DNA of 64,000 nt from positions 4,278,001 through 4,342,000 of the forward strand of contig JAMJFZ010000770.1 of assembly GCA_026225945.1 (NCBI GenBank). Direction: 5' to 3'. Shown here in pieces: positions 1 through 11,384 of this stretch. How positions within the stretch are numbered: the first letter of the stretch is position 1; every line of letters starts with the position of its first letter. Source of the stretch: Cricetomys ansorgei. Lineage: Eukaryota > Chordata > Mammalia > Rodentia > Nesomyidae. The translations under genes were made by a program, and so were the position numbers. The notes below the pieces were generated by a model that saw only the letters and a program-made list of their open reading frames with translations, was not told the DNA's origin and made no database searches.

Positions 1-1139
1 AAAAGTGGTGACCTGTCCTCTCAGAACAAGTACAGAGGAGTTCAGAGAAGAAGGATACAACATGGGTGGCAGTGGTGGTCCCCTGAGAAGGGGTAAGGGT
101 TTACTCTAGGTGCAGTGTGCAACTGTTAACGGTTCTTACAATTGTGATTGTTGGTCATTTCTCTCGTTGACTCTGTTGTCTCTTTGAACCAGTCTCAGTG
201 GCAGGAATCACCTGTATGACATGGGTGAGGAGACTGTCCACACAGTGACTCACAGTCATCTCACAAATTGGAGGAACCAAACTCGGGCTGCCCAGACTCC
301 CTTAGCAAGTCTGCATCTCCGGGCACTTTCATTCAAACCATACCACAGCATCATCGCTTCGGACATATTTGAACCTGGTCTTCTGTGATCATTCCTTTTC
401 CTCCAAGGATTGAAGAAGGGAGCTTCCTGAGGATTCCTGTGTCTGCAGCTCCAGGAACCCAAAGCAGCCATCACCCCGCCCAGTTTCCACCCTCTACTCC
501 CCCCTCCCCCCTCCCCCAGTCCCTGCTCCACAGCCCTACTCTTACTTTGAGCTGTGTCTTCCACACAGAGCCAGCCTACTGAGGGGATTAGGATGCTAGC
601 TCCGGAGCCAGCAGAACAAACCTGTGCCTTTGCCTCAGCCCTGTGTGTAAGACCTGACAGACAGCTCAGCTGACCCACCTGTGCTTCCCCAGACATTCTA
701 CACCCAGACGGAGCCAAGTAAAACCCGGGAGAAAGGAAAGGTATTAGGAGAGAATTAAGGTGAGGAAGTGACTCAGCCCCGCACTAGCCTGCAGGCATCC
801 AGGAGGAACTCTCCTGAGACAGTAGGCTCAGCTTGCAAGCTAGCCTGGATGTGTCACTCCATGGCTGAGCACAGAGGATGGGAGAGAAGAGCTGGCCACA
901 CTCCTGCCCTACAACTGGCTCCTTAGAGCACCTCTGTTATTGGGCCAGATTATTGGGCTTACATTAAAACAGGCCTCATTCTTATTGTTTGTCCTGTAGG
1001 GAGTGGAATCAGACTAGGGAGGTGACTCTAAGCAGGAGGTGATTTCAACCCTGGGAGAAGCTGCTCTCGATGGGGACCGAGCATCTGGTAGGTGGAAACA
1101 AATCCCTGAGGTTCAAAGGAAAATCATCAAGAGTAGCAG

Positions 1140-1260
1140 CTTTGCAATCCAACAGCTCATATTCAAGCTCTTGACTTTGGACAAGATACTAACCTCTCAG
1201 AAACTGTTTCTTCATTGAGTAAACCTTGGGAAACAAAGCCAATTCACTCTTACATTCACA
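1140..1260 (+). repeat. MIR-like ancient SINE fragment
   Basis: The order of motifs follows a MIR core: 'cttgactttgg', then 'acctctcag', then 'gtttcttcattgagtaaa'. That corresponds to the family's 'gggcaagttacttaacctctctg...tttcctcatctgtaaa' section. The match is weak and is judged by eye. Confidence 0.4.
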
Positions 1261-1330
1261 CCATAAATGCTCTAACACACCAGGTCCTAGGCTCAGATGA
1301 GAATGAATTTTAAGGAGTACACCTCCTCAC

Positions 1331-1452
1331 TCCTATTAAGATGGCTATGGAGAGCTTGCAATCCTTGTACTTGGGAGGTTAAGGCAAGAGGATCTCAAAT
1401 TGAAAGTTAGACCCAGCTTCATAGAAAGACACTGTGTCAAAAACACATAGGA
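1331..1452 (+). repeat. Degenerate B1-type SINE
   Basis: 'caatccttgtacttgggagg', 'aggatctcaaattgaa' and 'gacactgtgtcaaaaac' follow the order of B1 landmarks (AATCCCAGCACTCGGGAGG ... CCCTGTCTCAAAA). It is heavily diverged. Confidence 0.5.
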
Positions 1453-1804
1453 AAATACAGAGAATAATTAGTATTGGAAAGATAAGGAAAAAGTGGAATT
1501 CTTGTACTTTCTCTGGAAGAAGATAACCCAACCCAGCTACATCCCCAGCCCCTAAAAATTTGTTTAACAACAAAAGATATATCTTCTTCCACCATCTTAC
1601 CCACATTTACCTGGGCAAAGAGGAAGGTCAGGCCATAACATATCTGAACATCATGGGTCGCCACTGTTGAAGGCTTATTATAAAGTGCAAATAGAGATAA
1701 AGACAGCCCAGTGAGAAGAGAGGAATAGGCAGGGCAGAAGTGTGGGTCATAGGAGAAAACGGGACAGAATTGTGGAAAGATGAGCAGATCAGACCAGACC
1801 AGAG

Positions 1805-1935
1805 ATTTCTGTTCTCATATTTACCAGTTTTATGGCTTTGGGGAAAACTTGACCTCTTTGAGATTCAAATTCCTCATCTGTAAAAAAATAACAAAAATAC
1901 CAGAATTACAAGGGTGCAGAGCGGCGTTAATGCGA
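1805..1935 (+). repeat. MIR-like ancient SINE fragment
   Basis: It contains 'tggctttggggaaaacttgacctcttt' (split here only as a description of order) followed by 'aaattcctcatctgtaaaa', the typical MIR core and 3' section. Confidence 0.55.
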
Positions 1936-2391
1936 GAGAAGCTGAATACAATAGGCTCAAAACAGACATTTGTATTCTGGTGACTCCTACTATTATTAAA
2001 ATGATTTTTTGTCATTGTTTATTTTGGTTCATTTTGGACAGTGCTTGCAAGTGAAATATAGGCCACTTGGATTTGATTACAAAGTGTCTTACATGACAAG
2101 CTGAGTTAGTCATGTTTCAGTAGCTAGGAGCCTCGGATGGTCTTTGTGGCAAGGACTTCAGATTTCATTGAAGTGCTATGTGAATGTGTACCTGGCCTGG
2201 ATGTGTGGCCATCCTGCCTAGGTCTCTGATGCAGTGCTCATGTGTCAAAGAGATGGTAGACGGGGACTCCTTAGGAGAGGCCAGAGAGAAATGCCCAGAG
2301 TTAGAAAACAGGGTAAAGACTGGACATAGGAGGCTGTAGGAGGCTGGCAAGAGTAGAACAGAAAACTCAGGATCTAAAGATCAGTATCTTT

Positions 2392-2468
2392 AGCTGGACT
2401 TGTTGTGCAGGACTGTAATCTTACCTACTTGGGATGAAGAGGATGTGTGTGTGTGTGTGTGTGTTTAT

Positions 2469-2513
<45 letters not shown>

Positions 2514-2690
2514 GAATAACAGCAAGCTCACAGCCAGCCTGAACAACTTAGTGAAATCCTATCTTAAACTGGCCAGATGGGTTGCTCACCTTTGATCTCA
2601 GCACTCAAGAGGTGGAAGCTGGAAGATCAGGAGTTCGAGGCCAGCTTGAACTTCATGAGACCCCATTTCAAACACACACACACACACATC
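2392..2690 (+). repeat. Old B1/B4-type SINE pair with TG and CA microsatellites
   Basis: A B1-like start at about 2392 is interrupted at 2444-2510 by a TG run with one 'tttatga' break. B1-like 3' sequence resumes after it. A second B1-like unit (2571-2668, with 'gatctcagcactcaagagg' and 'gttcgaggccagcttg') ends in a CA run at 2670-2688. Both microsatellites sit where SINE A-rich segments usually seed repeat growth. Confidence 0.6.
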
Positions 2691-2733
2691 TAACCACAGA
2701 AGAGAAAGTACAGGCATAGACATTTCAAAACCA

Positions 2734-2925
2734 GGAGCTGACGAAGTGGCTCAGTGAGTTAAGGGACTTGCCACCAGGCTGGGCAGCCTGAGTTCGGTCC
2801 CTGGGATGGACACAACGGAGGAGAGAAACAACAGCTGCTGTTGTTCTCTGGACCACACACACACACGCTGTGGCCACGGATGCCCACCCGCATATATGCG
2901 TACACAAACAAGTAAATGTAATATG
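2734..2925 (+). repeat. B2-family (B3-like) SINE
   Basis: The tRNA-derived head 'aagtggctcagtgagttaag' is followed by 'cctgagttcggtccctggga' (a B-box-like segment). The tail is CA-rich and ends in 'aagtaaatgta'. This is the typical layout of B2-superfamily elements, truncated or diverged in the body. Confidence 0.75.
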
Positions 2926-3467
2926 AATTTTGAAAACCAATTTCAAAACCTGAAATTGGCAGCTCTGAGCGCCTTTTTGTCTAGTGACGTAGATATTCAT
3001 GGCAAAATGATGTAGGAAAGGCAAGGCTCCCTCCGTATTCAGGACAGGAGTTGGATGAGGGAAGGGAGGCTGCCAGCACACGGTTAAGGAGGGGACCACA
3101 TAGGACTTTGGAAGCTCTACGTTTATAGCTTACAGTGTGTGGAGGTGGGGTGAGGGAGACTTGTATCCGTGCATGACAAGTAGACACACCCCTCTCTGAC
3201 GCCTTCTGAATGGACAGAGACACCCAAGAGAGGAAGTGTTGACACTGCTCTGACAGTAGCGAGGAGACGATGATTTCCCCCTTCCTTTCCTGCTGGCTGT
3301 GGCACATTCCATTCAGCACTTTTTCCTTCTGCTTCCTTTCCAGCTGTTAATAAGTCTGTCTTCCTCTGCCCTTAATGTATTCATCCAGCTGACAATTATG
3401 GAATGTCCCCAAAGTCTCAGCAGGCAGCAAGGGATGTCACTGAAGGGAACATCCAATAAAGAGAAGA

Positions 3468-3605
3468 CCCCAGGCATGGTGGTGTGGTGACATGCCTCTA
3501 ATCCCCAGCACCAGGGGAGTAGTGGTAGGAGGTTCAAGAGTCTGAGGCCAGCCTGAGTCACATGAGACACCATGTAAAACAATAACAAAAATAAAAATAA
3601 AGAAA
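3468..3605 (+). repeat. B1/B4-type SINE
   Basis: 'ccaggcatggtggtgtggtg', 'ctaatccccagcaccagggg', 'gaggccagcctgagtcacat' and an A-rich tail ('aacaataacaaaaataaaaa') follow B1 order. Confidence 0.7.
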
Positions 3606-4399
3606 ATCCTGGCATCACAGTAGTAGAAGGGTTGACAGAACAATCTGTGAATGTGGCTTGACTTGGTCCTGTGTGTTCTCAGGACCTGACTTCCAAAGGA
3701 GGCAGCAGAAGGGGAGCCGAAACTTGCTTTAACAGCCAGCCCATCCTGCTTAGAGCAGGCAGACCTCTCTCTTACCACTTAGCAGAGCCAAGGCCAAGGC
3801 CACACTTGCTGGGCCTGGGGATATGAAGGTCTTAGGTATAAGTCTAGGGAAGCTCTACTAGCTTAAATGCAAGTGCAGTCACAAACCTATTTGACACTTC
3901 CAGGAGGGGACTTTTTGGAGTCTTACTGATAAGATTCTCCAGGGTACATATGCAGGTTTATTATCCCAGAAGGCTTAGCCAGAGGGTCTGGGCCAAAGCC
4001 CAGGAATCTGGATATCAACATGGCTCTCTAGTGTCACATGCGTAATCTAGGCCTTATATCTGTTCTGTGCTGAAGAAAGGCATATCTCTTCAGAGGCGAA
4101 GAGGTCCCTGTGCACACATAAAAGCACTGGGGAAGCCAGGAAAGTTAAACACACAGGCTTGTCTCTTCGAAGGAAGGAGATATTTGCCTGTCATCCTCCC
4201 AGAATGCTGGGAGTGGATGTAGTTTACAATCTGGTGATCATCTGCTCTCTTTAGAGCCAGGCTTCACCCATATCCCCCAGAAATCGTGTTTGTTTATTTC
4301 AGATCTACTCCCTCTTAATCCTGAGCATTGGTTTTCAGTCCATAAAACCCATCCTTAGGAGAGATGTCCCTTGTACTTTACAGGAATCCATTTCTATGT

Positions 4400-4810
4400 T
4401 ATCTTAGGCCAGACCAATCCCGACTCCCACAGGCATTGTTTCCCTCAGCCATTCTCATTGGATCCTAAATCACGAGAACCGCGGCTGAGCCAACACGCCC
4501 ATCTTCACAGAATTTTGTCAAGAGCTTCAATGGAAACCCGTCTTGGGCTTGGTTGTATACACAGGATTGAGTTAATTGTCATCAGAAAACTTTTTTCCAA
4601 ACTTGTGCTGTGCTTAAATATGGCTAAAATAAACTACCTAGCATCAGATGATAGGAGTTTGAACCAGTTATGGCGAACTAAGTCAAGAAGCACTGAATTT
4701 CATTCTTGTCTCTTCCTGGATTGTTTTGCCTCTGGCCATAAGGCCTTCAGGGACCCCCTGCATCTCTCATTGTGTTGGACTCCCGTATGTCCTGAGACCA
4801 AAGTGGACTA
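4400..4810 (+). repeat. Possible ERV-type LTR fragment
   Basis: The stretch has an LTR-like composition and carries 'ggctaaaataaactacc' (AATAAA at about 4628) roughly two thirds of the way along. I could not place the TG/CA ends or a target duplication, and the family is unassigned. A 146-codon ORF runs through it, but I see no protein family in it. It could instead be unique sequence. Confidence 0.3.
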
Positions 4811-5009
4811 ATGCTAGATGAGCAAGAACCCTCATTCCTCCGAAATGCAGATGAATCTTCCAACACTGGAATACCCCAAAGAGTTAATTTGCATATTCCT
4901 TTGGAAACTTTCCAGGATGGTACAGAGAAGAAGGAAAGAGATGGACTGGGAACTTGGAGATTTTAGGGGTCGCACAGGTGTGTGTGTGTGTATTTGTAAG
5001 TTTGGTTTG

Positions 5010-5092
5010 ATTTTTTTTTTTTCAGTGCTGAGAGATGAACCCAGGCACTTGAGTATGCTAGGCAAGCACTCTACCATGGGCCTGAATTTTAC
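5010..5092 (-). repeat. ID/B4-type SINE (tRNA-derived part)
   Basis: A T run at 5010-5022 is followed by 'agatgaacccaggcacttga' and 'ctaggcaagcactctaccat'. This is the reverse complement of an ID head with its A and B boxes. Confidence 0.75.
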
Positions 5093-5121
5093 TATCCCTT
5101 CTCCTTGGCCATATTAGTTGA

Positions 5122-5242
5122 TGTCTCCGTGACTCAGTTTCCCCATTTGTTCAGTAGACAGGCTAATAATGGTACATATGTTGTTGAAGGGTGTCTCTGA
5201 AGACTGAGAGTCAATACTGGAAAGCTTTTGAGACCGGGATTA
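5122..5242 (+). repeat. MIR-like fragment
   Basis: 'ctcagtttccccatttgttc' followed by 'gctaataatggtacata' matches the order of the MIR 3' half. Confidence 0.4.
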
Positions 5243-6240
5243 CACAGGACCACATGCTGAGATTTGAGGTCCTTTTTTTTCCTGTCTGGTGGTGAAAAGG
5301 AGGGCAGTGTTGGGTAGAAGTCATTTTAGGGAGGGAGAAGCTGCCTCCCAGAATAAAGGAGGCTAAGAGACAGGGTACAGCTCGTAACATCTGAAATCAG
5401 AGGAAACAAGTGACATGGGAGAGCGGAGCCCAGGGCCCAACCAGGGCGGGCCTCTTCTGTCTGGCCTCTTCCATGTTACTCATTTCTCTGTGTGGGACTG
5501 CTCTGAGTCCTCTTGCTTCTCATTATAGGGCCAAGCTGAAACTTGCAGAGTTTCCCAAAAAGTTCATGAGCTTGACTTTCTGGACAATCGGGAGGGAGGA
5601 AAGCTGGGACCAGGTCTGGTTGTTTAGACCTCTGGAGACGCCCACCTGCAATAAGCAAACATAGTTCCTGCCTGGATGCCAGGCTCCTCCCTGGCATAAA
5701 AGGGAAGGAACCAGACTCCAAGTATGCTCAGAATAAGATGAAGTGGGTTACATGCCAGCTGAACTGAAGCTAGAGGGGTCTCAGGGAGTGGGGAAGTATC
5801 GGGTGGCTCCCCAACAATCCAAGGCATTTTCCTCCTAAAAGATATATGCTCAGAATTATTATCCTGTTTCACAGATAAGACAGCTAAGCCCCCCAGTAAT
5901 TAGACCAGTAGGAAGTGTGAGACTAAATATGAATTATCTTACTCAAATGAGTTAAACAGGCTAATATTCCCAGTTTGCTCCAGCAGAGGGGATCACTCAC
6001 TGTCCCTGGCTTTGGGTAAAGGTTTAAGGACAGGCAAACTAGTGGAAAAGATACTGATGACTCAAGTGTGCCCTGTTCCTGATGGAGGAGAAGATGGAGG
6101 CAGCTAACCAGACACAGAGTATGCTGTGTGGATGTACAAAGTAGCAGCCTGGACTTTTTCCATTTGGTCCTTCATGGGGCCCTAGCTCATTGGAGTCTTA
6201 CTGATAAGATTCTCCATGGAGTAGATGCAGGCCATCCTAT

Positions 6241-6281
6241 GAGACTGTCTCAAAAAAAAAAAAAAAAAGAAAGAAAGAAAA
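6241..6281 (+). repeat. A-rich tract with GAAA units
   Basis: 'gactgtctc' runs into about 17 A bases and then GAAA units. This looks like the tail of an old B1-type element whose body is no longer recognisable. Confidence 0.55.
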
Positions 6282-6444
6282 AGATTTATTTATTTATTTA
6301 TTTTTATTCATCTATTTGTGCTTGCATTAGTTTACATGTACCACATGTGTCTGGAGGTCAGGGGGCATCGGATCTCCTGGAACTGGAGTTATAGGCAGTT
6401 CTAAGCTTCCTGATATGGGTTGGGAACTAAACCCAGGGAGAGGT
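6281..6444 (-). repeat. B2-family SINE, 3' half (split element, part 1)
   Basis: Reading the + strand, the TTTA-rich tail is followed by 'gtctggaggtcagggggcat', 'ctcctggaactggagttata' and 'ggttgggaactaaaccca'. This is the reverse complement of a B2-family body. The element stops abruptly at 6444 and its missing head continues at 6913, so it was split by the insert at 6445-6912. Confidence 0.8.
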
Positions 6445-6912
6445 TGCAAAGAAACCTGGGACAAATGGCTAATTGTGGTGCCTATATGCATACCAATCGG
6501 CAGCCTGGCCCACTTAGTACCTGTGGCTCCTCTCTGCACTTCTCGCCCCTATCCCCTTACCCTAAACCAGCCCAGGGGAGCTTCGCTCCCCTTCCCCTAG
6601 CTTCTCATTTCTACTTAACCCTGCCATTTCAGCCACGGGCTGCCTTGGTTCTTCTGGCTCTCTGATTCCCTTGGTCTACCACTGTTGGCTCTTGGTTCCC
6701 TTCTTGCCCCTGCCTCTTCTCTTCCTCTCTCCCTCCATCCCACCTCTCCTCTTCATGGCCCAGTTCAGTCTGCTGGCCATGTTCAATGTACTATTTTCTC
6801 TCCCTGCTCTGGACTCCTCCAGACGCCTGTGGCTGTTCTCTCCCTCATATCCACAATAAAAAGCTTGTCTTAAACCATACCTTGGAATAGCCATTTCTTA
6901 ATTTTATTTACC
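6445..6912 (+). mobile_element. Solo ERV-type LTR inserted in a B2-family SINE
   Basis: The 468-bp insert begins with TG and is flanked on both sides by GAGGT (6440-6444 and 6913-6917), a plausible 5-bp target duplication. The body is CT-rich. 'ctctccctcatatcc' leads into AATAAA at 6855-6860, the layout of an LTR with its poly(A) signal near the 3' end. The right end reads ACC rather than the usual CA, so the terminus is mutated or misplaced. No internal retroviral genes are present. The family is unassigned, but it resembles the LTR at about 33,150-33,525. Confidence 0.55.
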
Positions 6913-6970
6913 GAGGTCCTCTGCAAGAGCAGTAAGTGCTCTTAACCAGAGCCATGTTTCCAGCCCTGGA
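6913..6970 (-). repeat. B2-family SINE, 5' half (split element, part 2)
   Basis: 'ggtcctctgcaagagcagta', 'agtgctcttaacc' and 'catgtttccagcc' are the reverse complement of the tRNA-derived B2 head. They continue exactly where the part ending at 6444 stops. Confidence 0.8.
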
Positions 6971-8141
6971 GTCATCTCTTTTATAGGTGTACCCTGGCCA
7001 TCGATCTGTGTCTCTTTGGTTCCTCAGAAGACTTTGTAACCCCTGCTGCAGTGCTCTGTACCTTGTGTCCTTCTTTGTCCGCCTCCTCTCTGGTGAACAC
7101 CCATCAGAATTACCCTTGGAAACTCATGGCCATGTTCATCTGGCAGCTGCTTTCCAGCTGTTGCTTCTACACAAAGGAGGCTTGCTTAGAGGGGTGACCT
7201 CAGCTTCCTGAGGAAGGTGATCCTATCACTTTCCAGTGTCTCCATCCTGACCAAGCTGACTTGCCCTTCTGAGTCTCAGCAGGGGACATGGACAACTGTC
7301 ACTGTCACATGGTGGACAGAAAGACAAATAAAAGAGTTGAAAAGAAAGGGTTGGGGCCCACATGGCTTCTGCTTTACTCCAGCCATAGTTGCTAAGCTGC
7401 ACCAATTCTAGAAAGCTGCTTCTGGCACTGTGGCACGTTGTCACCTCCAGAGAGCCCGACTGGACTCACGTGACTTTTTGCATCTGTTTTGCGTATGTCT
7501 ACCCCCACAGGACAGGACGGCTGTTGATTTTTAGCTTGTTCCTCAGGGTTTCATTCTTTTGAAAGCAAGGCCTGTTCATGTAGTCTTAGAGAGCTTTACT
7601 AGACTTCTCAGCTGCACTCTGCAGTAGAGATTGCTGTTTCTGTAGAACAGGAGGCACATTCTGCCAGAATGGTGGGGAGGAGTCAGAACGCCAAACCTCA
7701 GATCATTTATCTGCATAGTGGGGTCTGCCAGGCTACCCCCTACCTGTGGTGTCCCTCCAGAATAGTCTTTGAGGGCTGCGGGGAAAGTATTAGAATAGGT
7801 TTGCTGAGGCCTTGGTGTTCAGGAAAAGAGCACCCTTCTGGCTTGCTCATGACCAGAGCTGTATGTGCTCTTGGAGTCACTGGGTCTCAAGAACTGAGTC
7901 TCTGGTCTACACTAGAGAAATGGAGGTGACCTCATTGGAGTTTTTGTCTGTATTTCTGAGCAAATAACACGTTAATTCCTTCCTCAGATCATCCTTCTAA
8001 CAAGAAGTTCAGAGGCCCTGCTATGCGTGAGGCCAGACAGGCTGACACATTAGTGTTAAAAGACATGACAAGTAGGAGTCAGTTCAAAAAGGAAGCTGAC
8101 ATAATTCCCTCCACTGAAGTTTAACAATGCAAACCTCAACA

Positions 8142-8276
8142 GGGAGTTCTGGCTTTAATCCCAGCACTCTGGAGGCAGAGGCAGGCAGAGCTCTGCAATT
8201 TCAAGGCCAGCCTGGTTTACAGAGTGAGTCCTAAGACAGCCAGAGCTACATAGAGAGATCTTGTCTCAAAAAAAAG
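8142..8276 (+). repeat. B1 SINE
   Basis: 'ggctttaatcccagcactct', 'ggaggcagaggcaggcagag', 'caaggccagcctggtttaca' and 'gagatcttgtctcaaaaaaa' are clear B1 landmarks. The first bases are replaced or lost. Confidence 0.9.
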
Positions 8277-8960
8277 CAATGAGAAAGACCATGATTGGCC
8301 ATGATGGGGTCTTGTGGTAGGAGGGAGTTCATTATACGGAAACAATAAAATAGATGGAGATCTGAACATTATGAGGCCTTAAAGGGAAGGACAGGCTTCT
8401 CTTTGAAACCTGAAGAGTGAGAATGAAGTGGGGGGAGCACTGTGAGAAGGATGGAGGGAGGAAGCAGAGGCTAGAAGAGCTTCTTCAGAGAACAGCTTTA
8501 TGTCCGGACCAAATTCTCCTGAAGAGTTTTGGATCCCCCAGAACGAAGGAAGAGTTTGACTTCTTTTTATAACTTTTTAAGAGACGGTAGCAAATTTCAC
8601 ATCTCCTGATTCGCTTGGCAAAGCACACATAACACAGGGCACGGAGGAGTCGGTGCCGTAAAGTGAGCGCTGTCAAGCCACAGCACAGAGCTGTCTTAGC
8701 TCGCTGTCCCAGTGGGAGAGGCAGGGTCGGGTGGGGAACACACTGCAGGAGGTGTGGCCCAGGGTTCCTGACTCCGGTGTGTCCTGGATGCAGCACATAC
8801 CAAGGAAAACTCATGAATCCTGAAATAGACAGTAGAAAGAAAGGTGTTTGCAAACTTCTCCAAGGGGAAGTAGAGTTTTCTGAACCTAAGAATGAGATGA
8901 GTTTGCTCAGGTAAAGAGGAAACAGAGATGTAGGCAACAGGGGAGAAATCACATTGTTTT

Positions 8961-8998
8961 TTTCTTTTAAGATTTATTCATTCTATTTGTTGTATATG
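8961..8998 (-). repeat. B2-family SINE tail (split element, part 1)
   Basis: 'ttttaagatttattcattct' is the reverse complement of a B2-family 3' tail. The body resumes at 9393 after a 394-bp insert. Confidence 0.55.
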
Positions 8999-9392
8999 TG
9001 TTGTGAATTGGCCAGAGCTCCCTCCCTAGAGCTCGCCCATCCCCCCACGCTCCTGACACTCCCACCCTCTGTCTCCAGGTACAGACTCTTAGCCCTGTAC
9101 CTGTCCTGCATCCTCAGCAGGACTGCTTCATTAGTCCCATATAATCTCCTGGTGGACTTCAGGCTCTTCCTCTTTGCCCCTCCCTCTCTCTGCTCTCTGC
9201 CCCTCTTCCTCTGTCTTTCTCTTGCTCTCTCTCTTACTCTCTCTCTCTTTCTCTCACTCTCTCCCCCTTTCTCTCTGCCTACAGGGTCCTGTTCTACCCG
9301 ACTCAACATCCCTCACCCTCTCCCGTAACTAACTCACCAGCATGCACGCATCTAAGCCTTGTCTATCACCTTCTGCACGTATAAAAATTATA
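8999..9392. mobile_element. Insert splitting a B2-family SINE, LTR-like
   Basis: The insert starts with TG and is bracketed by ATATG (8994-8998 and 9393-9397). It is strongly pyrimidine-rich, with a CT-repeat core at about 9175-9275. Its length and composition would suit a solo LTR, but I see no AATAAA and the right end is not CA. It may instead be unique sequence flanked by two SINE pieces. Confidence 0.35.
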
Positions 9393-9598
9393 ATATGAGT
9401 GTTTTGCCTACATGTATGTGTGTGGACCGTGTGGACCCAAGAAGTACTAGTACCCAAGAAGGCCAGAAGAGGGTATCAGATCCACTGGAACTAGAGTTAT
9501 GGATGGTTGTGAGCTGACATGTGGGTGCTGGGAACCAATTCCAGGTCCTCTGGGAGAGCAGCCAGTGCTCTTAACCACAGAACCATTTCTTTAGCCCC
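9393..9598 (-). repeat. B2-family SINE body (split element, part 2)
   Basis: The + strand reads 'tgagtgttttgcctacatgt', 'ggccagaagagggtatcaga', 'ggaactagagttatggatgg' and 'cagtgctcttaaccacagaa', then a C run. This is the reverse complement of a nearly complete B2-family element. Confidence 0.9.
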
Positions 9599-10384
9599 CC
9601 AGAAGGTGTCGTGGTAGTTTATTTTTAGTTGTGTTCAAAATAATTGTTTTTGTGCACTGTTGAAAAAAGGGATTCATAGCTTTGGCATTTTGTATTCTTT
9701 TCCGGTGTTGGATTTCTGTGGAGGATGTTTAATTGCTTATGCACGTGGTATCAGTAGGACACCTAAGGAGTTCTGAATCAATAAAACACCTGAGCTCAGA
9801 GGCTCAAGGTTCCACTGCTGATCAAATATGGAGCTGGCCAGGATGGTGGTTCCCTCTGCTGAAGTCTGGCAGACTTTGCATGTATGAGAATGCCTCCTTG
9901 TCTCTCTTGGCAAGCCACCACAGCAGCATACTACAAGAAGGAGCATTGTACTGGTGGGGGACAGAGTAGTTCAGGGGTTGGAACATGGAAGCAATAACAG
10001 GAGAAAGCCTACATTTGACCTGAAGGCAACCGGGAGCTAGTGAAAATTCTAGAGGAATCTGGAAGCTACTCTTCTGGTCTACCTAGCCTACTTTATGGGA
10101 CCTTAGTTCAGCTCACTATAAAACCACCAGTCCTTTGGGAGAGATACCCAGGAAGACACTCTCACACTTTCAAGTGTGACCTCAAATGGAATTCTATAGA
10201 ATACACTCCTCCTGAGTGCTTAACCAGGAGGAGGGATAACTAAGAGTGGGGAGCTGGGGCTGGATTGTTGGCTGAAGTTTGTGTATGTGCCTGGAAGGAT
10301 GAAACCTGACTGAGGGCTCCAGAGGAAAGAACGGTGAGTTTAGGGAGGAGCAATAATTGGCTTGGGATTTGCAAGCTTCTTCTT

Positions 10385-10480
10385 AGCTCTGCCTTTGCAA
10401 AGTGCAGTGGGTAGCCTCAGGGTTAGCCTGGCACCTGGCACAGGGCAGGCTTTCAATCAATAATTACTTATGGAGTCATT
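10385..10480 (+). repeat. MIR-like fragment, 3' end
   Basis: 'agcctggcacctggcacagg' followed by 'gctttcaatcaataattact' parallels the MIR end (gcctggcacatagtaggcgctcaataaat). Confidence 0.4.
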
Positions 10481-11227
10481 AACCATTAGGTAATCCCTCC
10501 TCTGGTTTCATCCAAGGTTGTTGAAGGCTTTCAATCTCCAATCCCAGGATTCTGCCTTGTTTCATGTCCTCTGGGCAGGCTTCTTTACTTAAAATGGGCC
10601 TCTCCTACATTCATTTTTAAACCAAGGGCATTTGGCTTCGGGCCATTCTCAAACCAGGAACAAAGCAAGAGGTAGGAAGATGTCTCCATAAAGCTACAGA
10701 GAGCCAAGCTTAAAGTGGCACCCCCCCAGAAACAGGCCTTGATCAGTCCATAGATATAGCATTCCTAAACAGTTATGGGAAATATGGCAATTTCATAAAT
10801 AGAATTGCATTTCTAGAGCCATGGGGGTGGGGACTTCTTTCTTTTAAAGAACACTGTTCAGCACTTCTTCAAAAAGCACTGCCTTTCAAGGGCTAACTGC
10901 AATTCCCAGGTGGGATAGGGGCCTAAGAAGGATGCTTTTCCACGCACAGCCACCTGCATGTTCACACTCACACCCACACGCGTAGAGCTTTTTTGTGCCT
11001 GTAATACCCGTGCCTGTCCCCTAGCATACACTCTTACAGACATCCTGCTTACTTCTAGAACTCTCTCATGTGAGCTGTCCTCTAGGAACAGCTGTCACAT
11101 TCCTAGCAGAACAAAAGGTCCAGGCCAGAGGCCCCTGCTCTCACCTCATTCAGCATAGCATGACCCCATTGACCTACAGAGGAGGCTGGGTTCTGCCACG
11201 AATGATGAGTCCAAAGCAAGGCCCAGT

Positions 11228-11316
11228 GAGAGCCTGGATATCATGTGCTTGTACCCTGGGATGTGTTGAGGGCCTGGCTGTCATGCGCTTGTATCCTGGG
11301 ATGTTTTGAGGGCCTG
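11228..11316 (+). repeat. Tandem duplication, 40-bp unit, 2.2 copies
   Basis: Unit 1 (11228-11267) and unit 2 (11268-11307) match at 34 of 40 positions, followed by the first 9 bases of a third copy. The shared core is 'cttgta(c/t)cctgggatg'. Confidence 0.85.
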
Positions 11317-11384
11317 TTAAGAGGAGACAGCGGTTATGGGAACATTTTCTGATGTGAGAGAACAGATGACTGCTTGTCCCTGAC

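Noticed and set aside
4371..4811. 146-codon plus-strand ORF
   Set aside because: It runs through a possible LTR fragment with an internal AATAAA and has no recognisable protein features.
8485..8952. 155-codon minus-strand ORF
   Set aside because: I see no recognisable domain, no promoter or splice context, and no similarity I can name. Treated as chance.
9175..9280. CRISPR-like or other regular arrays
   Set aside because: All regular repeats seen are microsatellites or SINEs. There are no spaced identical repeats, as expected for a mammalian genome.
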